Notes: generated by a model from the sequence alone, not told the origin. Positions 24,167 to 33,422 are shown, counted from the stretch's first letter. The stretch: 64,000 nucleotides of DNA from Acidimicrobiia bacterium (GCA_009923785.1 RFSV01000002.1:1-64000); one strand, 5' to 3'. Numbers and translations are program-made.

Positions 24167-25396
24167 ATGAGCGAACCCGGGGTCCTGTCACGTCTCGCCG
24201 AAGAAGCACTCGATCATCAGAGCGGCGCTGTCGCCCTTCGGCGCACGTTGCACGAATGGCCCGAGATCGGCAACCACCTTCCTGTCACGCGCGACAACGT
24301 GCTCGAAGCACTCGAAGGTCTCCCTCTCGGCATCACCCTCCACGAGACCACATCGGGTATCGCCGCCACTCTCGAAGGAGAGCATCCCGGTCCGACGATG
24401 CTCCTGCGCGGAGACATGGACGCTCTTCCGATGCCCGAGGACACCGGGCTCGATTTCACGTCCCGTGTCGACGGCGCCATGCACGCGTGTGGCCACGACA
24501 CACACGTGGCGATGTTGGTCGGCGCAGCCAGGCTTCTGTCACAACACCGTTCCGACATCCACGGACGAGTGCTCTTCATGTTCCAGCCCGGCGAGGAAGG
24601 ACACCACGGGGCGCAGCACATGATCGACGAAGGGCTGTTCGATCTCGGTGCACTCTCTTCGGGTGTCGACTCTCCTATCACCGGTGCCTTCGCAATTCAC
24701 ACCACTTCGTCACTCCCGACTGGATTCATCAGTTCGCGCGGGGGTCCGCTCATGGCCTCGAGCGACTCCTTCTCGATTCGCGTGATTGGAAAAGGTGGCC
24801 ACGGCAGTGAGCCCTACCGGACACTCGATCCGGTCCCAGCAGCCTGTGAGATCGTCCAGGCTCTGCAGTCGATGGTCACGCGCCGGGTGAACGTGTTCAA
24901 TCCATCAGTGGTGACCGTCACCAAACTTCATGCCGGCACAGCGTTCAACGTGATTCCCGAGGTCGCCGAGATCGGCGGCACGATTCGAGCCATCAGTGAA
25001 GCGACCAGAACTGCGGTGCACGACGGCATTAAACGAGTCGCCGAGGGAATCGCAACGGCGCACGACCTTCAGGTCGAGATCGACCTCTACATCGGCTACG
25101 ACGTCACCGTCAACGACCACGACTACGCAACGATCGCCGCCGGACTCGTGCGCGACGTCGTCGGCCGCGACCGATTCGTCGAATTGCCCAACCCGGTCAT
25201 GGGAGCCGAAGACTTCGGTGTCGTTCTCGAACGAATCCCTGGCGCCATGGTCTTCCTCGGTGCCACGCCCCACGACCGCAATCCGGCGACTGCGGCACCG
25301 AACCACTCGAACCGCGTGTTCTACGACGAAGATGCCATGTCAACAGGTATCGCTCTGTACAGCGCAGCAGCTCTTCGCCACCTGCAGCCGGCCTGA
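24167..25396 (+). CDS. M20D-family amidohydrolase/peptidase (hippurate or IAA-amino-acid hydrolase type)
   Basis: 409 residues. Metal-binding and catalytic motifs are in order: LLRGDMDALPM, MHACGHDTHVAMLVG, FQPGEEGHHGAQHMID, the dimerisation-domain entry IRVIGKGGHGSEP, and the final metal ligand region NPVMGAEDFGVVLERIPGAMVFLG. This matches M20D amidohydrolases, which hydrolyse N-acyl amino acids and amino-acid conjugates in the cytoplasm. Substrate unknown. Confidence 0.93.
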   Translation: MSEPGVLSRLAEEALDHQSGAVALRRTLHEWPEIGNHLPVTRDNVLEALEGLPLGITLHETTSGIAATLEGEHPGPTMLLRGDMDALPMPEDTGLDFTSRVDGAMHACGHDTHVAMLVGAARLLSQHRSDIHGRVLFMFQPGEEGHHGAQHMIDEGLFDLGALSSGVDSPITGAFAIHTTSSLPTGFISSRGGPLMASSDSFSIRVIGKGGHGSEPYRTLDPVPAACEIVQALQSMVTRRVNVFNPSVVTVTKLHAGTAFNVIPEVAEIGGTIRAISEATRTAVHDGIKRVAEGIATAHDLQVEIDLYIGYDVTVNDHDYATIAAGLVRDVVGRDRFVELPNPVMGAEDFGVVLERIPGAMVFLGATPHDRNPATAAPNHSNRVFYDEDAMSTGIALYSAAALRHLQPA

Positions 25397-25414
25397 CGAT
25401 TGCCAGTCGGCGAA

Positions 25415-26254
25415 TCAGGCCGGGCCAGCTGGATACCTCTGGTCGCCGAGCACCATCTCCATGGCCGGTTCGATGTTCGGACCGCGGCGCAGATGGTGGC
25501 CGCCATCGATGCTGATGCACGTCCCGGTGATCCATGAACTCTCCGGCCCGAGCAGAAATCGCACGAGTTGTCCGATGTCTTCAGTGGTGCCCACACGACC
25601 AAGAGGCATTTGCTGCATGTAGTCGTCGACGATGGTGTCGAGCGTCATGAGTCCTTCGGTCGCATCAGTGGGAACGAGCCCCGGGCGGACCGCGTTGGCG
25701 CGGATGTTGCGGCATCCGAGTTCATCGGCGGTCTGTCGGATGAGCATCTCGAGGCCGGCTTTCGACACGTCGTAGGGCGTCATGAAGCGGTGAGTTGCGA
25801 CCCCGGCGATCGACGAGATGGCGACGATGGAACCCCCACCGTTGGCCGAGAGAACGGGCACCGAGTGTTTGATCGTGAGGAATGCTCCGGTCAGGTTCGT
25901 ACGGAGAATGCCCTCCCAATCGTCGAGAGACGTGAGATGGATCGGACCCCCGGTTCCGAAACCGGCGTTGGCCACGACCATCGAGAGTCGCCCGGCCGAC
26001 TGCGCTGCCGCGCACGTCTCGGCCACACTCGTCTCCGACGTCACGTCGCACGGCTGCACGTGGACGTCGGCACCGCCGGAAGCGATCGATCGGAGTTCGT
26101 CGGCTGCCGACTTCAGACGGTCGACATTTCGCGCCGCCAGCATCACACTCGCACCGTCGCGCACGAGTTCACGCGCACAACCGAGGCCGATTCCGGATCC
26201 TCCTCCGGTCACGAGAGCGAGTTGGCCGGCCAAGGGATCGTTAGGGCGAGTCAT
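25415..26254 (-). CDS. Short-chain dehydrogenase/reductase
   Basis: About 279 residues. Rossmann motif TGGGSGIGLG, DVTSE at the adenine-ribose site, NAGFG, catalytic Ser in SSIAGVATH and Tyr-x-x-x-Lys in TPYDVSKAG, and the C-terminal ITGTCISIDGGHHLR. A classical SDR, oxidising or reducing an alcohol/ketone with NAD(P). The start at ATG 26254 is chosen from the family N-terminus; CAGGAT 6 nt upstream may be a variant leaderless -10. The frame reaches 26320 inside the upstream cyclase. Co-directional with the cyclase gene, gap 28 bp. Confidence 0.9.
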   Translation of the reverse strand: MTRPNDPLAGQLALVTGGGSGIGLGCARELVRDGASVMLAARNVDRLKSAADELRSIASGGADVHVQPCDVTSETSVAETCAAAQSAGRLSMVVANAGFGTGGPIHLTSLDDWEGILRTNLTGAFLTIKHSVPVLSANGGGSIVAISSIAGVATHRFMTPYDVSKAGLEMLIRQTADELGCRNIRANAVRPGLVPTDATEGLMTLDTIVDDYMQQMPLGRVGTTEDIGQLVRFLLGPESSWITGTCISIDGGHHLRRGPNIEPAMEMVLGDQRYPAGPA

Positions 26255-26282
26255 GAATCGATCCTGCCACACGCGTTCGCTG

Positions 26283-27299
26283 TCACACGATGGCAAGCGC
26301 GTTCGGCGGACTCGCCACACCTTGCGGAAGATTCAACGGAGCCGATACGAAAAAGCACTCGTAACGACCGGTCGCTGCACAATGAGAAGCGAAAGCGTCG
26401 AGATTCCACATCTCTCCGAGAGGAATCCCGAGCATCGGAAGAAGAAGCGTGTGCGTGAAGATCTCATGTAGCCGAGATCGATCGGATCGCACTTCGGCTT
26501 CGTGTTCCGGGGAGCTGGCCGCCCCTGGTGGCCACACTTCGACAGCCGGGTTGTCACACCCGACTGCGGCAACATGAAGATTCCAAAGCGTTCGCGCCAT
26601 CTCTTCGCCTGGACGAAGACCAGGAGTCCGCAACGAGTCGACACCGGCGATTCGTCGTCTGACCTCGGCACTCTGATTCTCGTACCACTCGATCCAGCCG
26701 AATCGCAGCAACAGGACATCACCTTCCTGGAGTTGCGTGCCCTGCGCGGCGAGACACTCGGCGATCTCGTGTGCATCGATCGGATCGGCCTCGTCACAGC
26801 GAATCGGACGTCCGATGCTCGCGCGCCATCGTCCAAGATCGGCCAGAACTGCCCGCCCGACGATGCCTCGCTCGGCCCAATGGTCGATTCCGTGATCGCG
26901 ATCGTCGACGCCACCGAAGTGACCCGTCCCCTCCACGCCTTCATCGACCGCTGCGGCGTGATTGCGAATATGCCGGAAGCCGTCCCACTGGCTGCTCGAC
27001 TGGGTGTTCCAGTCGTGCAACACGTCGTCATGACTCGTACTGGTGTCGCCACCTGTGACCTCGTGACGGAAACTTTGTCGCCCGAACAAAGGAGGATCGG
27101 GAAGGCCCATACTCCAGTTGAGGGCGAATACCTTGCCCTCACGCACGAGGCGGGCCGCCGACACCACCCGATCGGGTGTGAGCATGTTGAGGCAGCCGAG
27201 CAATGGACCGTCGGCTTCCGGCCACACGTCCCAACTCACCGGAAGTCCGGCGCGTTTCGGAAGGTCGTCGTAGTCAGGAAGCGGTGTGTGGTTCGACAT
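26283..27299 (-). CDS. Cyclase/kynurenine-formamidase-like metal hydrolase (PF04199)
   Basis: 338 residues. SSQWDGFRHIRNHA corresponds to the metal-binding HxGTHxDxPxH region in the variant form seen in the larger cyclase-family enzymes; LQEGDVLLLRFGWIEWYE, GLRPGEEMARTLWNLHVAAVGCDNPAVEVWP and the C-terminal IPLGEMWNLDAFA also fit. The family includes kynurenine formamidases and isatin hydrolases. Start at ATG 27299, decided by TACGGT 6 nt upstream (the open frame goes to 27341). Divergent from the second CoA transferase. Confidence 0.85.
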   Translation of the reverse strand: MSNHTPLPDYDDLPKRAGLPVSWDVWPEADGPLLGCLNMLTPDRVVSAARLVREGKVFALNWSMGLPDPPLFGRQSFRHEVTGGDTSTSHDDVLHDWNTQSSSQWDGFRHIRNHAAAVDEGVEGTGHFGGVDDRDHGIDHWAERGIVGRAVLADLGRWRASIGRPIRCDEADPIDAHEIAECLAAQGTQLQEGDVLLLRFGWIEWYENQSAEVRRRIAGVDSLRTPGLRPGEEMARTLWNLHVAAVGCDNPAVEVWPPGAASSPEHEAEVRSDRSRLHEIFTHTLLLPMLGIPLGEMWNLDAFASHCAATGRYECFFVSAPLNLPQGVASPPNALAIV

Positions 27300-27311
27300 G
27301 TCCCGACCGTA
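27300..27311 (-). promoter_or_regulatory. Leaderless -10 for the cyclase gene
   Basis: Minus strand TACGGT, spacer CGGGAC, ATG at 27299. Confidence 0.6.
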
Positions 27312-27369
27312 CAACGACGTCCACGACACGAATTCCTCCACCGCTCGTCCGACCCGGCATCATGGATCC

Positions 27370-28602
27370 ATGTCGTCAACGCCGAACGACCGCACCCCGC
27401 TCGCCGGGTACCGCGTTCTCGATCTGACCCGAGTTCTCGCTGGACCGCACTGCGGCCGCATGCTCGTCGATCTCGGCGCCGATGTGGTGAAGATCGAGCC
27501 ACCGGACGGTGATCTCACTCGTTTTTCGAGCCCTCGGGTCGGATCTCTTGCGACCTATTTCATCCAACAGAACACTGGCAAGCGATGTATGAGCATCGAC
27601 TTGTCCACCTCGGAGGGAGCCGATCTGCTGATCCGTCTCGCCGAAGTGAGCGATGTCCTCGTCGAGAACTACCGCGCCGGAGTCATGGATCGACTGGGTC
27701 TCGGCCCCGACGTCCTGAGGGCGAGAAATCCGCGGCTCGTGTACGCGTCAATTTCGGGATATGGAGCCGATGGTCCCTGGATGCACCGCCGGGCGTACGC
27801 CACGGTGATCGGTGCCGAGAGCGGCCTCACACGCATGCAGGCCGAGTCGAGCGGCCGATTCACGAACGATCCGTGGTCACATGCCGACACCTACACCGCT
27901 CTCGAGACCACCACGGCGATACTTGCTGCACTTCTGCGCCGTGAGAGAACCGGCTCGGGTGATCGCATCGACGTTTCGATGGCCGAGACGATGCTTTACG
28001 TCAACGAGCACGCACACGATCAACTCTTCGACGGTCCGATCGATCCGCAATGGATTCGTTCGTTTCGTCCAGGTGACTACCCAATCCTCTCAGTCGCCGA
28101 CGGCACCATCGTCGTGATCAGCGGTCATCCGGCTGAGCGAGGAACCTTCGAGATCATGGTGAAGGCGATGGATCGTCCTCATCTTCTCGACGATTCGCGT
28201 TTCGCTGATGTCGCCACCCGACTCACCAACTTCGACGTTCTTCGCGACGAGATGATCGACTGGGCCAAGAACGTTCCCGATGCACGGACGTTCGAAGAGA
28301 CGTGTGCCGCCCTTGGTCTAGCAGTTGGAGTCGTTCGATCGGTGCGTGAACTCGTCGAGTCGAATTGGGCGCATGCCCGAGGGGCGATCACCGAGGTGCC
28401 TGATCGTGTCGGTGGGTTCGTACGTGTCCCACGACCGCCGTGGCACTTCCTCGATGCCGAACTTGGCGACATGGGCACTCCTCGATATCGCGGCGAGGAC
28501 AATCGAGAGGTCTTGAGAGATTTTCTCGACATGTCGGACACCGACATCGACGATCTCGAACGGCGCGACGTCTTGTCGAGCCGTCTGCCGCGAACTCGGT
28601 GA
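27370..28602 (+). CDS. Family III CoA transferase (CaiB/BaiF type)
   Basis: 410 residues. LAGYRVLDLTRVLAGPHCGR, LGADVVKIEPPDGD, ENYRAGVMDRLGLG and the later GDRIDVSMAETM are family III signatures. The presumed catalytic Asp is in SHADTYTALE (about residue 176). It is more like the CoA transferases of catabolic clusters than the one at 3155, so the two are not recent duplicates. ATG 27370 is the family N-terminus; CATCAT six bases upstream is a possible variant -10. It lies in a group with SDR and cyclase genes, suggesting CoA activation of an organic acid. Confidence 0.9.
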   Translation: MSSTPNDRTPLAGYRVLDLTRVLAGPHCGRMLVDLGADVVKIEPPDGDLTRFSSPRVGSLATYFIQQNTGKRCMSIDLSTSEGADLLIRLAEVSDVLVENYRAGVMDRLGLGPDVLRARNPRLVYASISGYGADGPWMHRRAYATVIGAESGLTRMQAESSGRFTNDPWSHADTYTALETTTAILAALLRRERTGSGDRIDVSMAETMLYVNEHAHDQLFDGPIDPQWIRSFRPGDYPILSVADGTIVVISGHPAERGTFEIMVKAMDRPHLLDDSRFADVATRLTNFDVLRDEMIDWAKNVPDARTFEETCAALGLAVGVVRSVRELVESNWAHARGAITEVPDRVGGFVRVPRPPWHFLDAELGDMGTPRYRGEDNREVLRDFLDMSDTDIDDLERRDVLSSRLPRTR

Positions 28603-28605
28603 AGG

Positions 28606-29253
28606 TCAGCGTTCGATCGGAAGGGGGCGATCGAGCACTGTCGTCCCCATGAAGCGCACCACCGGTGGAAGGGTCCGCGCCAACACCGGACCGGCGAGGA
28701 CCACGAAGATCACGGTTCCCACTCCGACCTGTCCTCCGAGGATCGCACCGGCCGTCAGGATCACGGCCTCGATTCCCCAACGTGACACTTGAACCGACGC
28801 GCCGCGGTCGGTCAATGCCAACATCAGCAATTCGATCGGACCAGTCCCGAGCATCGTCGACACACCCACCGTGATGCCTAGATAGATGATCGTGAGTCCG
28901 ATCACGAACATCACGATGCGCCAGACCATCGACTCGGTCTCCGACAACCACGCCAAGTTGAGGTTTACCGAGAGCCCGACCACGAACGTGCCCCACAACG
29001 TGCCCCACTGGGGCCGTCGACCCATGATCCACGCCGCAGAAGTGATCACGGCACCCGAAATCCAGCCCATGGTCCCGACGCCGATTCCGAGGCGCTCAGC
29101 CCCTCCGGTGCTCAAGACATCAGCCGGTGCCACCCCGAGGTCGGCTGTCACCATGAGAGCGATCCCGACCCCTACCGATGCCACGGCCACGAACAGCGCC
29201 ACAGCTCGAAACGCGACGGACCTCGCCACGATCGGGGGAGTCGTCATGGTCAC
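28606..29253 (-). CDS. YczE/YitT-like integral membrane protein
   Basis: 215 residues with five to six membrane segments. ADLGVAPADVLSTGGAERLG and LGTGPIELLMLALTDRG are two copies of the family's internal GxGP-type repeat, as in the YczE/YyaS/YitT membrane proteins. Function unknown; some members are linked to transport or to secondary-metabolite export. It starts at GTG 29253 with TAGGGT 6 nt upstream. Convergent with the CoA transferase (3-bp gap). Confidence 0.8.
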   Translation of the reverse strand: MTMTTPPIVARSVAFRAVALFVAVASVGVGIALMVTADLGVAPADVLSTGGAERLGIGVGTMGWISGAVITSAAWIMGRRPQWGTLWGTFVVGLSVNLNLAWLSETESMVWRIVMFVIGLTIIYLGITVGVSTMLGTGPIELLMLALTDRGASVQVSRWGIEAVILTAGAILGGQVGVGTVIFVVLAGPVLARTLPPVVRFMGTTVLDRPLPIER

Positions 29254-29265
29254 CTGGCCACCCTA
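29254..29265 (-). promoter_or_regulatory. Leaderless -10 for the YczE-like gene
   Basis: Minus strand TAGGGT, spacer GGCCAG, GTG. TAGGGT overlaps a small CACCCT/AGGGTG inverted repeat. Confidence 0.55.
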
Positions 29266-29281
29266 GAGGGTGACATCGAGT

Positions 29282-30058
29282 TCAGATCTTCTTCGGAGGC
29301 CGAGGAAGAAATGGGCTCGTGCGCGCGATGTACTGCTCGTAGCCCTCACGGCGCTTGCGGAGCGAGCGTTCGAGAAGGGTCACACCTGACACCCGACGCA
29401 ACAGGATCGTCATCACCAATGCGCCAAGTAGACCCCAGGCGCCGCTTCCGGTCTCGGCCGCCACGAGCGCCAGGCCCCACCACACACATGCATCGCCGAA
29501 GTAGTTCGGGTGGCGTGTGTATCGCCACAGTCCGCGATCCATCACCTTGCCCGCCGACTCCGGATCAGCCTTGAATCGAGCCAACTGCGCATCGCCAACG
29601 ACTTCGAAGAACAGTCCGACGAGATACACAGCAATTCCGATGTACGCGATCGCACCCACGGATGGGGAGGCGTCGTCCTGACCCAACTGCACACCAAGGC
29701 TGACGATCCACATGAGCGTCCCCTGCAGACCGAAAACGGTGACAAGACTGATCACAGGAAAACGGGGGCCCCAGTGCTTGCGCATGGCGCGATATCGGTA
29801 GTCCTCGCCGTGACCCGTGTTTCGCCAGAAGAGATAGGCACCCAGACGAAGGCCCCACACGCTCGTCATGACCGTGAGCAACCACTGACGAGCATCATCG
29901 CCGTCACCCACCAACCGTGACACCCAGGCCACGACGACGAAACCGAGGCCCCACACGATGTCGACGATCGACGCGTTCTTCACGATGACGCTCAACAGCC
30001 ACGTCGACACCATCAGAACGGCGATGGCCACAGCGGACCAACCCATCACGTCACCCAT
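29282..30058 (-). CDS. DUF1295/steroid 5-alpha-reductase-fold membrane protein
   Basis: 258 residues, about six membrane helices. The C-terminal signature RYTRHPNYFGDACVWWGLAL and the final REGYEQYIARTSPFLP match the DUF1295 family, whose fold resembles 5-alpha-reductases and isoprenylcysteine methyltransferases; a lipid-reductase role is plausible but unproven. Its ATG overlaps the stop of the PlsC-like gene by 8 bases, so the two are coupled. A second DUF1295 gene lies divergently on the other side of that acyltransferase. Confidence 0.85.
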   Translation of the reverse strand: MGDVMGWSAVAIAVLMVSTWLLSVIVKNASIVDIVWGLGFVVVAWVSRLVGDGDDARQWLLTVMTSVWGLRLGAYLFWRNTGHGEDYRYRAMRKHWGPRFPVISLVTVFGLQGTLMWIVSLGVQLGQDDASPSVGAIAYIGIAVYLVGLFFEVVGDAQLARFKADPESAGKVMDRGLWRYTRHPNYFGDACVWWGLALVAAETGSGAWGLLGALVMTILLRRVSGVTLLERSLRKRREGYEQYIARTSPFLPRPPKKI

Positions 30059-31043
30059 GTGAGCTCCTTTCGATCAAGGCCAGATCGACCTCGCGGTCCA
30101 TGCGCAGCCACTCGGAATCGATCCATTGCACGAATGCTTCCATGTCGTCGACCTCAGAGCGCGGAATCGACGATCGGTCGACTCGTCTCAGCGACAGTCG
30201 AATCGGAGCCACGTGACTCTCGATGGCGCGCAAGATGCCCCCGAAAGTGTCCAAACCTTCGAATCCAACGTGCCACGCCATCACGACATCGGCATTCGGA
30301 TTGCCGCGCAACATGGCTGCGGCGCCAGCTGTGCGCGGGGGAAGCAGGTGTCGAAGTTCTCGCAAACGCTCGGCACGAGCAGGGAACGATGCAGCGATAC
30401 GGTCCAGAGATCGCTCCCGCTTCTTCGGATTGGCACGAGTGCCCTCGGGAAAAATGACACCGACTCCATGCTCGTCGAGTGGAGCGACAAGGTCCTCCAG
30501 CGCTCGCAATTCTGGTGCACTGTCGGCTGCTTCACGGTCGAGGAAATGATTGGGCAGTCGATTGCCGACCACGTCGAGACATGGATCGATCAGCAATTCT
30601 TTCTTCAGTACGTATCGCGGATTCAGTCGGGCCAAACTGGTCGTCACGTAGGCCGACACCAGCGAGTCGGCGAGACTCGCGTGACGAGCGAACAACAGAA
30701 CCGGACCGGGTCGCAGTGCTTCCACACCTTCGACCCGGAGCGTGAGACCTGTCGTCCACTTCAGCGCCGTCATCAGTCGTGCCGCCCACCAGCGCTGCAA
30801 CGAGTAGTGGATGCGATGATTGCGTCGCTGGCCGGCCGCCCAGAAGAGGCCTGACGTCAAGACGCCGGCCACTTCGACCCAGGCCCACATGACCGCGAAC
30901 GCCAACAGTCGAGCTGTCGGGCAACGGAACTTGCCTCTCACCAGGTCGATCAGAAGAGAGATCGGCAACCAGATCGGAACCGAGCCTACGAGCACGAGGG
31001 CACCCAGAATCAGACCCGGAACACTCGTCCATCGACGCCCCAT
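30051..31043 (-). CDS. PlsC-like acyltransferase
   Basis: About 330 residues. Membrane segments near the N-terminus (GLILGALVLVGSVPIWLP and TARLLAFAVMWAWVEVAG) are followed by LLFARHASLADS (HX4D motif) and VIFPEGTRA (motif III). It differs from the shorter PlsC at 11577 by a long C-terminal part. It probably acylates a glycerolipid or similar acceptor. Start ATG 31043 decided by TACGAT 6 nt upstream; the frame runs to 31127 over the divergent gene. Coupled to a DUF1295 gene. Confidence 0.85.
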   Translation of the reverse strand: MGRRWTSVPGLILGALVLVGSVPIWLPISLLIDLVRGKFRCPTARLLAFAVMWAWVEVAGVLTSGLFWAAGQRRNHRIHYSLQRWWAARLMTALKWTTGLTLRVEGVEALRPGPVLLFARHASLADSLVSAYVTTSLARLNPRYVLKKELLIDPCLDVVGNRLPNHFLDREAADSAPELRALEDLVAPLDEHGVGVIFPEGTRANPKKRERSLDRIAASFPARAERLRELRHLLPPRTAGAAAMLRGNPNADVVMAWHVGFEGLDTFGGILRAIESHVAPIRLSLRRVDRSSIPRSEVDDMEAFVQWIDSEWLRMDREVDLALIERSSHG

Positions 31044-31055
31044 GGACGAATCGTA
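31044..31055 (-). promoter_or_regulatory. Leaderless -10 for the PlsC-like/DUF1295 operon
   Basis: Minus strand TACGAT, spacer TCGTCC, ATG. Confidence 0.6.
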
Positions 31056-31075
31056 GAGCCTCGGGAAACCTGGGT

Positions 31076-31087
31076 CATGATGTGGGC
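31076..31087 (+). promoter_or_regulatory. Probable leaderless -10 (CATGAT) for the second DUF1295 gene
   Basis: CATGAT, spacer GTGGGC, ATG at 31088. It chooses ATG over the in-frame GTG at 31082. Confidence 0.4.
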
Positions 31088-31966
31088 ATGAACTACCGCC
31101 TCGGCCACTGGTCTCGCTCACGTTCACTGGCGTTCGTCGTCGCGCTGTACGCGGTGGCGATCACCGCCGCACTCGTCGTCGCAGCCGCGGTGTCCGACCC
31201 ATACGGAGATCTGATCTTCGGATACGCCGCATCGGTCGTCGTTCTCTACGTCGTGAGTCAAATCGTCGGCAACGGCTCCACGTTCGATGCCTGGTGGAGC
31301 GTGCTTCCCCCCGTGATCGCTTTCTGGTTTGTCTTCACCCTCGACGACACGAGTGATGTGCGCCGGTGGCTGGTTGCGCTGTGCGCACTTGCGTGGGGTG
31401 TTCGCCTCACGGCCAATTGGGCGATCGGCTGGCCTGGCCTCAACCACGAGGATTGGCGATATGTGAAGTTGTACGCCGATGCGCCGATGCCCCGCTGGCT
31501 CACGAGTTTCACCTCGGTCCACCTGTTTCCGATGATCGTCGTGACCCTCGGATCCCTACCTATTGTCACCGCAGCGTCCATTCCCGGACGAAGTCTCAAT
31601 GTTTTCGACGTCCTCGCAGTGGTGTTCGCTCTCACCGGAACGGCTCTCGAACACTTTGCCGACGTCGATCTTCGACGCTTCAACCGCACCAAACAACCTG
31701 GAGATGTCCTCGACTTCGGACTGTGGTCCCGGAGCCGTCACCCCAACTATCTCGGCGAGATGCTCTGGTGGTGGGGTCTGTTCTTCTTCGCGCTGGCCGC
31801 CGACCCCGGCTCGTGGTGGACCGGTATCGGAGCCCTGGCAATGACCGTCATGTTCCTTACCGCCAGCATTCCATTTGCCGAAAAGCGCAGCATGGAGCGG
31901 CGTCCGGGCTGGTCGGAGTACTGCGAACGCACACCCCTCCTGATTCCTCGCCTGCGGTCTCGCTGA
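31088..31966 (+). CDS. DUF1295/steroid 5-alpha-reductase-fold membrane protein
   Basis: 292 residues, six or seven membrane segments. SRSRHPNYLGEMLWWWGLFF and MERRPGWSEYCERTPLLIP are the same C-terminal signatures as in the protein at 29282, but the two are clearly diverged. DUF1295 proteins have the fold of lipid double-bond reductases. It is transcribed away from the PlsC-like gene, so a phospholipid acyltransferase sits between two putative lipid reductases. Confidence 0.85.
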   Translation: MNYRLGHWSRSRSLAFVVALYAVAITAALVVAAAVSDPYGDLIFGYAASVVVLYVVSQIVGNGSTFDAWWSVLPPVIAFWFVFTLDDTSDVRRWLVALCALAWGVRLTANWAIGWPGLNHEDWRYVKLYADAPMPRWLTSFTSVHLFPMIVVTLGSLPIVTAASIPGRSLNVFDVLAVVFALTGTALEHFADVDLRRFNRTKQPGDVLDFGLWSRSRHPNYLGEMLWWWGLFFFALAADPGSWWTGIGALAMTVMFLTASIPFAEKRSMERRPGWSEYCERTPLLIPRLRSR

Positions 31967-32010
31967 CGAATCGGCCTCAAGTCAGGCCCCGAATCGGCCG
32001 ATAAGGCCGT

Positions 32011-33411
32011 GTGAACTTCCTGTCGATCGCCGCCTCGATCGCCCTGGTCGCAGCCGTGTCTCTGGCCGTGGCGGTCCGCGCACGGGGCGAACGTCGTCAT
32101 CGCGCAGAACTCGACTCACTCGTCCACGCCGTTCGTCACGACGAGATGACCGGACTTCTCAATCGCACCGGATTCCTCGAACGACTCGATGCGCGTCTCG
32201 CAATCGATGGCGCTCGAACCACCGTTCTCTATCTCGACCTCGATCGCTTCAAGGCCATCAACGACACCCTCGGTCATGCTTCTGGAGACGAATTGTTGCG
32301 TGTCGTCGGTCGACGTATCGCACGAGGAGTCGGGTCCGATGGAGATGCGGCACGTATCGGCGGAGACGAGTTCGCCGTCGCAGTCACAGATCACTCCTCT
32401 ACCCATGCTTCGTCGATTGCCGAGCGATTGGCCCGTTCGATCATCGAACCGGTCGAAATCAGCGGACGCCTCCTTCGTGTCAGCGCGAGCGTGGGTGTTG
32501 CGATTGGTCCGTGGGACGATTCGTCGCCTGTCGCCGTCCTCGGATTCGCCGACCAGGCTTTGCAACGAGCCAAAGAACTCGGCCGGGATCGCATCGAAGT
32601 GTTCGGATCCGACATGCGCGCCATCGATCGACGACGGGCCCTCGACGAAATCGAATTGCGGCGGGCCCTCGATCGCGGAGAGATCCAGCCGTTCTTCAGA
32701 CCCGAATTCGATGTGGAGGAAGGCCGTCTGATCGGAGCTGAGATCGTCGCCCGATGGATTCGCGAGGACGGATCGATCCTGGATGAAAGGGAGCTGCTCA
32801 CCGTGGCTCGCGACGCCAACACGGTCGAGCGGCTGGCCGTCGCCGTTGTTCGTGAAGCGCGACCATTTCTCCGCCGGCTGGAGCTCTTCGGTCTTCCGAC
32901 GAACTTCCGGTTCCGGATCGATCTTCCCCACCGTTGCACCCCTCGAGCCTGGCGAGACGGCCAGATCGCCGCTGCCTTCGTGGGTCTTGACATGTCGCGC
33001 CTGACCCTCGACGCGACCGCCGAGGTCGTGGCTGTCGATCCGGTCCATGCCGCTGAGCTCCTGGCCGATCTCCGAAACCGGGGTGCCCAGGTGTCCTTGC
33101 GCGACCTGTCCGACCTCGAGGTCCTCGGATCGATCGCCGTCGACGAGATCCGTCTGGCTCGATCAGTCGTTCGTGGACGACGACCGATCGACGACGCCCT
33201 GCTCGGGGCGGTCGCCGATCTCGCCCACGATCTCGGGCTCCAACTCGGAGCCGGTGAGGTCACCTCGATCGACGAATCTCATCGCCTCGTCGATCACGGA
33301 TGCCACCGCCAGAGCGGGCCGCTTTTCGGTCTGCCCATCACGGCGGAGGATCTGGCCGAATTGGTGGAAAAAGACCTGGTGAGCCACCTTTCTTCGACGT
33401 CCATGCCGTAG
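32011..33411 (+). CDS. GGDEF diguanylate cyclase with degenerate EAL domain
   Basis: 466 residues: one N-terminal membrane helix (LSIAASIALVAAVSLAVAV), then GGDEF (about 40-200) with an intact RIGGDEFAV and YLDLDRFKAINDTLGHASGD metal/substrate motifs. No RxxD inhibitory site is seen at the usual place. The EAL-like domain (about 210-460) has lost key residues: EAL reads EIV, the Asn of the VNLS strand is Asp (RIDLP), the DDFGTG loop is LRDLSD, and the late Lys is Arg (DEIRLA). So c-di-GMP synthesis is plausible and hydrolysis is not; the EAL part may bind nucleotide or be structural. GTG start; no promoter at the usual distance. Confidence 0.9.
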   Translation: MNFLSIAASIALVAAVSLAVAVRARGERRHRAELDSLVHAVRHDEMTGLLNRTGFLERLDARLAIDGARTTVLYLDLDRFKAINDTLGHASGDELLRVVGRRIARGVGSDGDAARIGGDEFAVAVTDHSSTHASSIAERLARSIIEPVEISGRLLRVSASVGVAIGPWDDSSPVAVLGFADQALQRAKELGRDRIEVFGSDMRAIDRRRALDEIELRRALDRGEIQPFFRPEFDVEEGRLIGAEIVARWIREDGSILDERELLTVARDANTVERLAVAVVREARPFLRRLELFGLPTNFRFRIDLPHRCTPRAWRDGQIAAAFVGLDMSRLTLDATAEVVAVDPVHAAELLADLRNRGAQVSLRDLSDLEVLGSIAVDEIRLARSVVRGRRPIDDALLGAVADLAHDLGLQLGAGEVTSIDESHRLVDHGCHRQSGPLFGLPITAEDLAELVEKDLVSHLSSTSMP

Positions 33412-33422
33412 CGTCGCCACTT
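33409..33422 (+). promoter_or_regulatory. Leaderless -10 built on the upstream stop codon
   Basis: TAGCGT (33409-33414) begins with the TAG stop of the GGDEF gene; an 8-nt spacer leads to the GTG at 33423. Confidence 0.45.
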
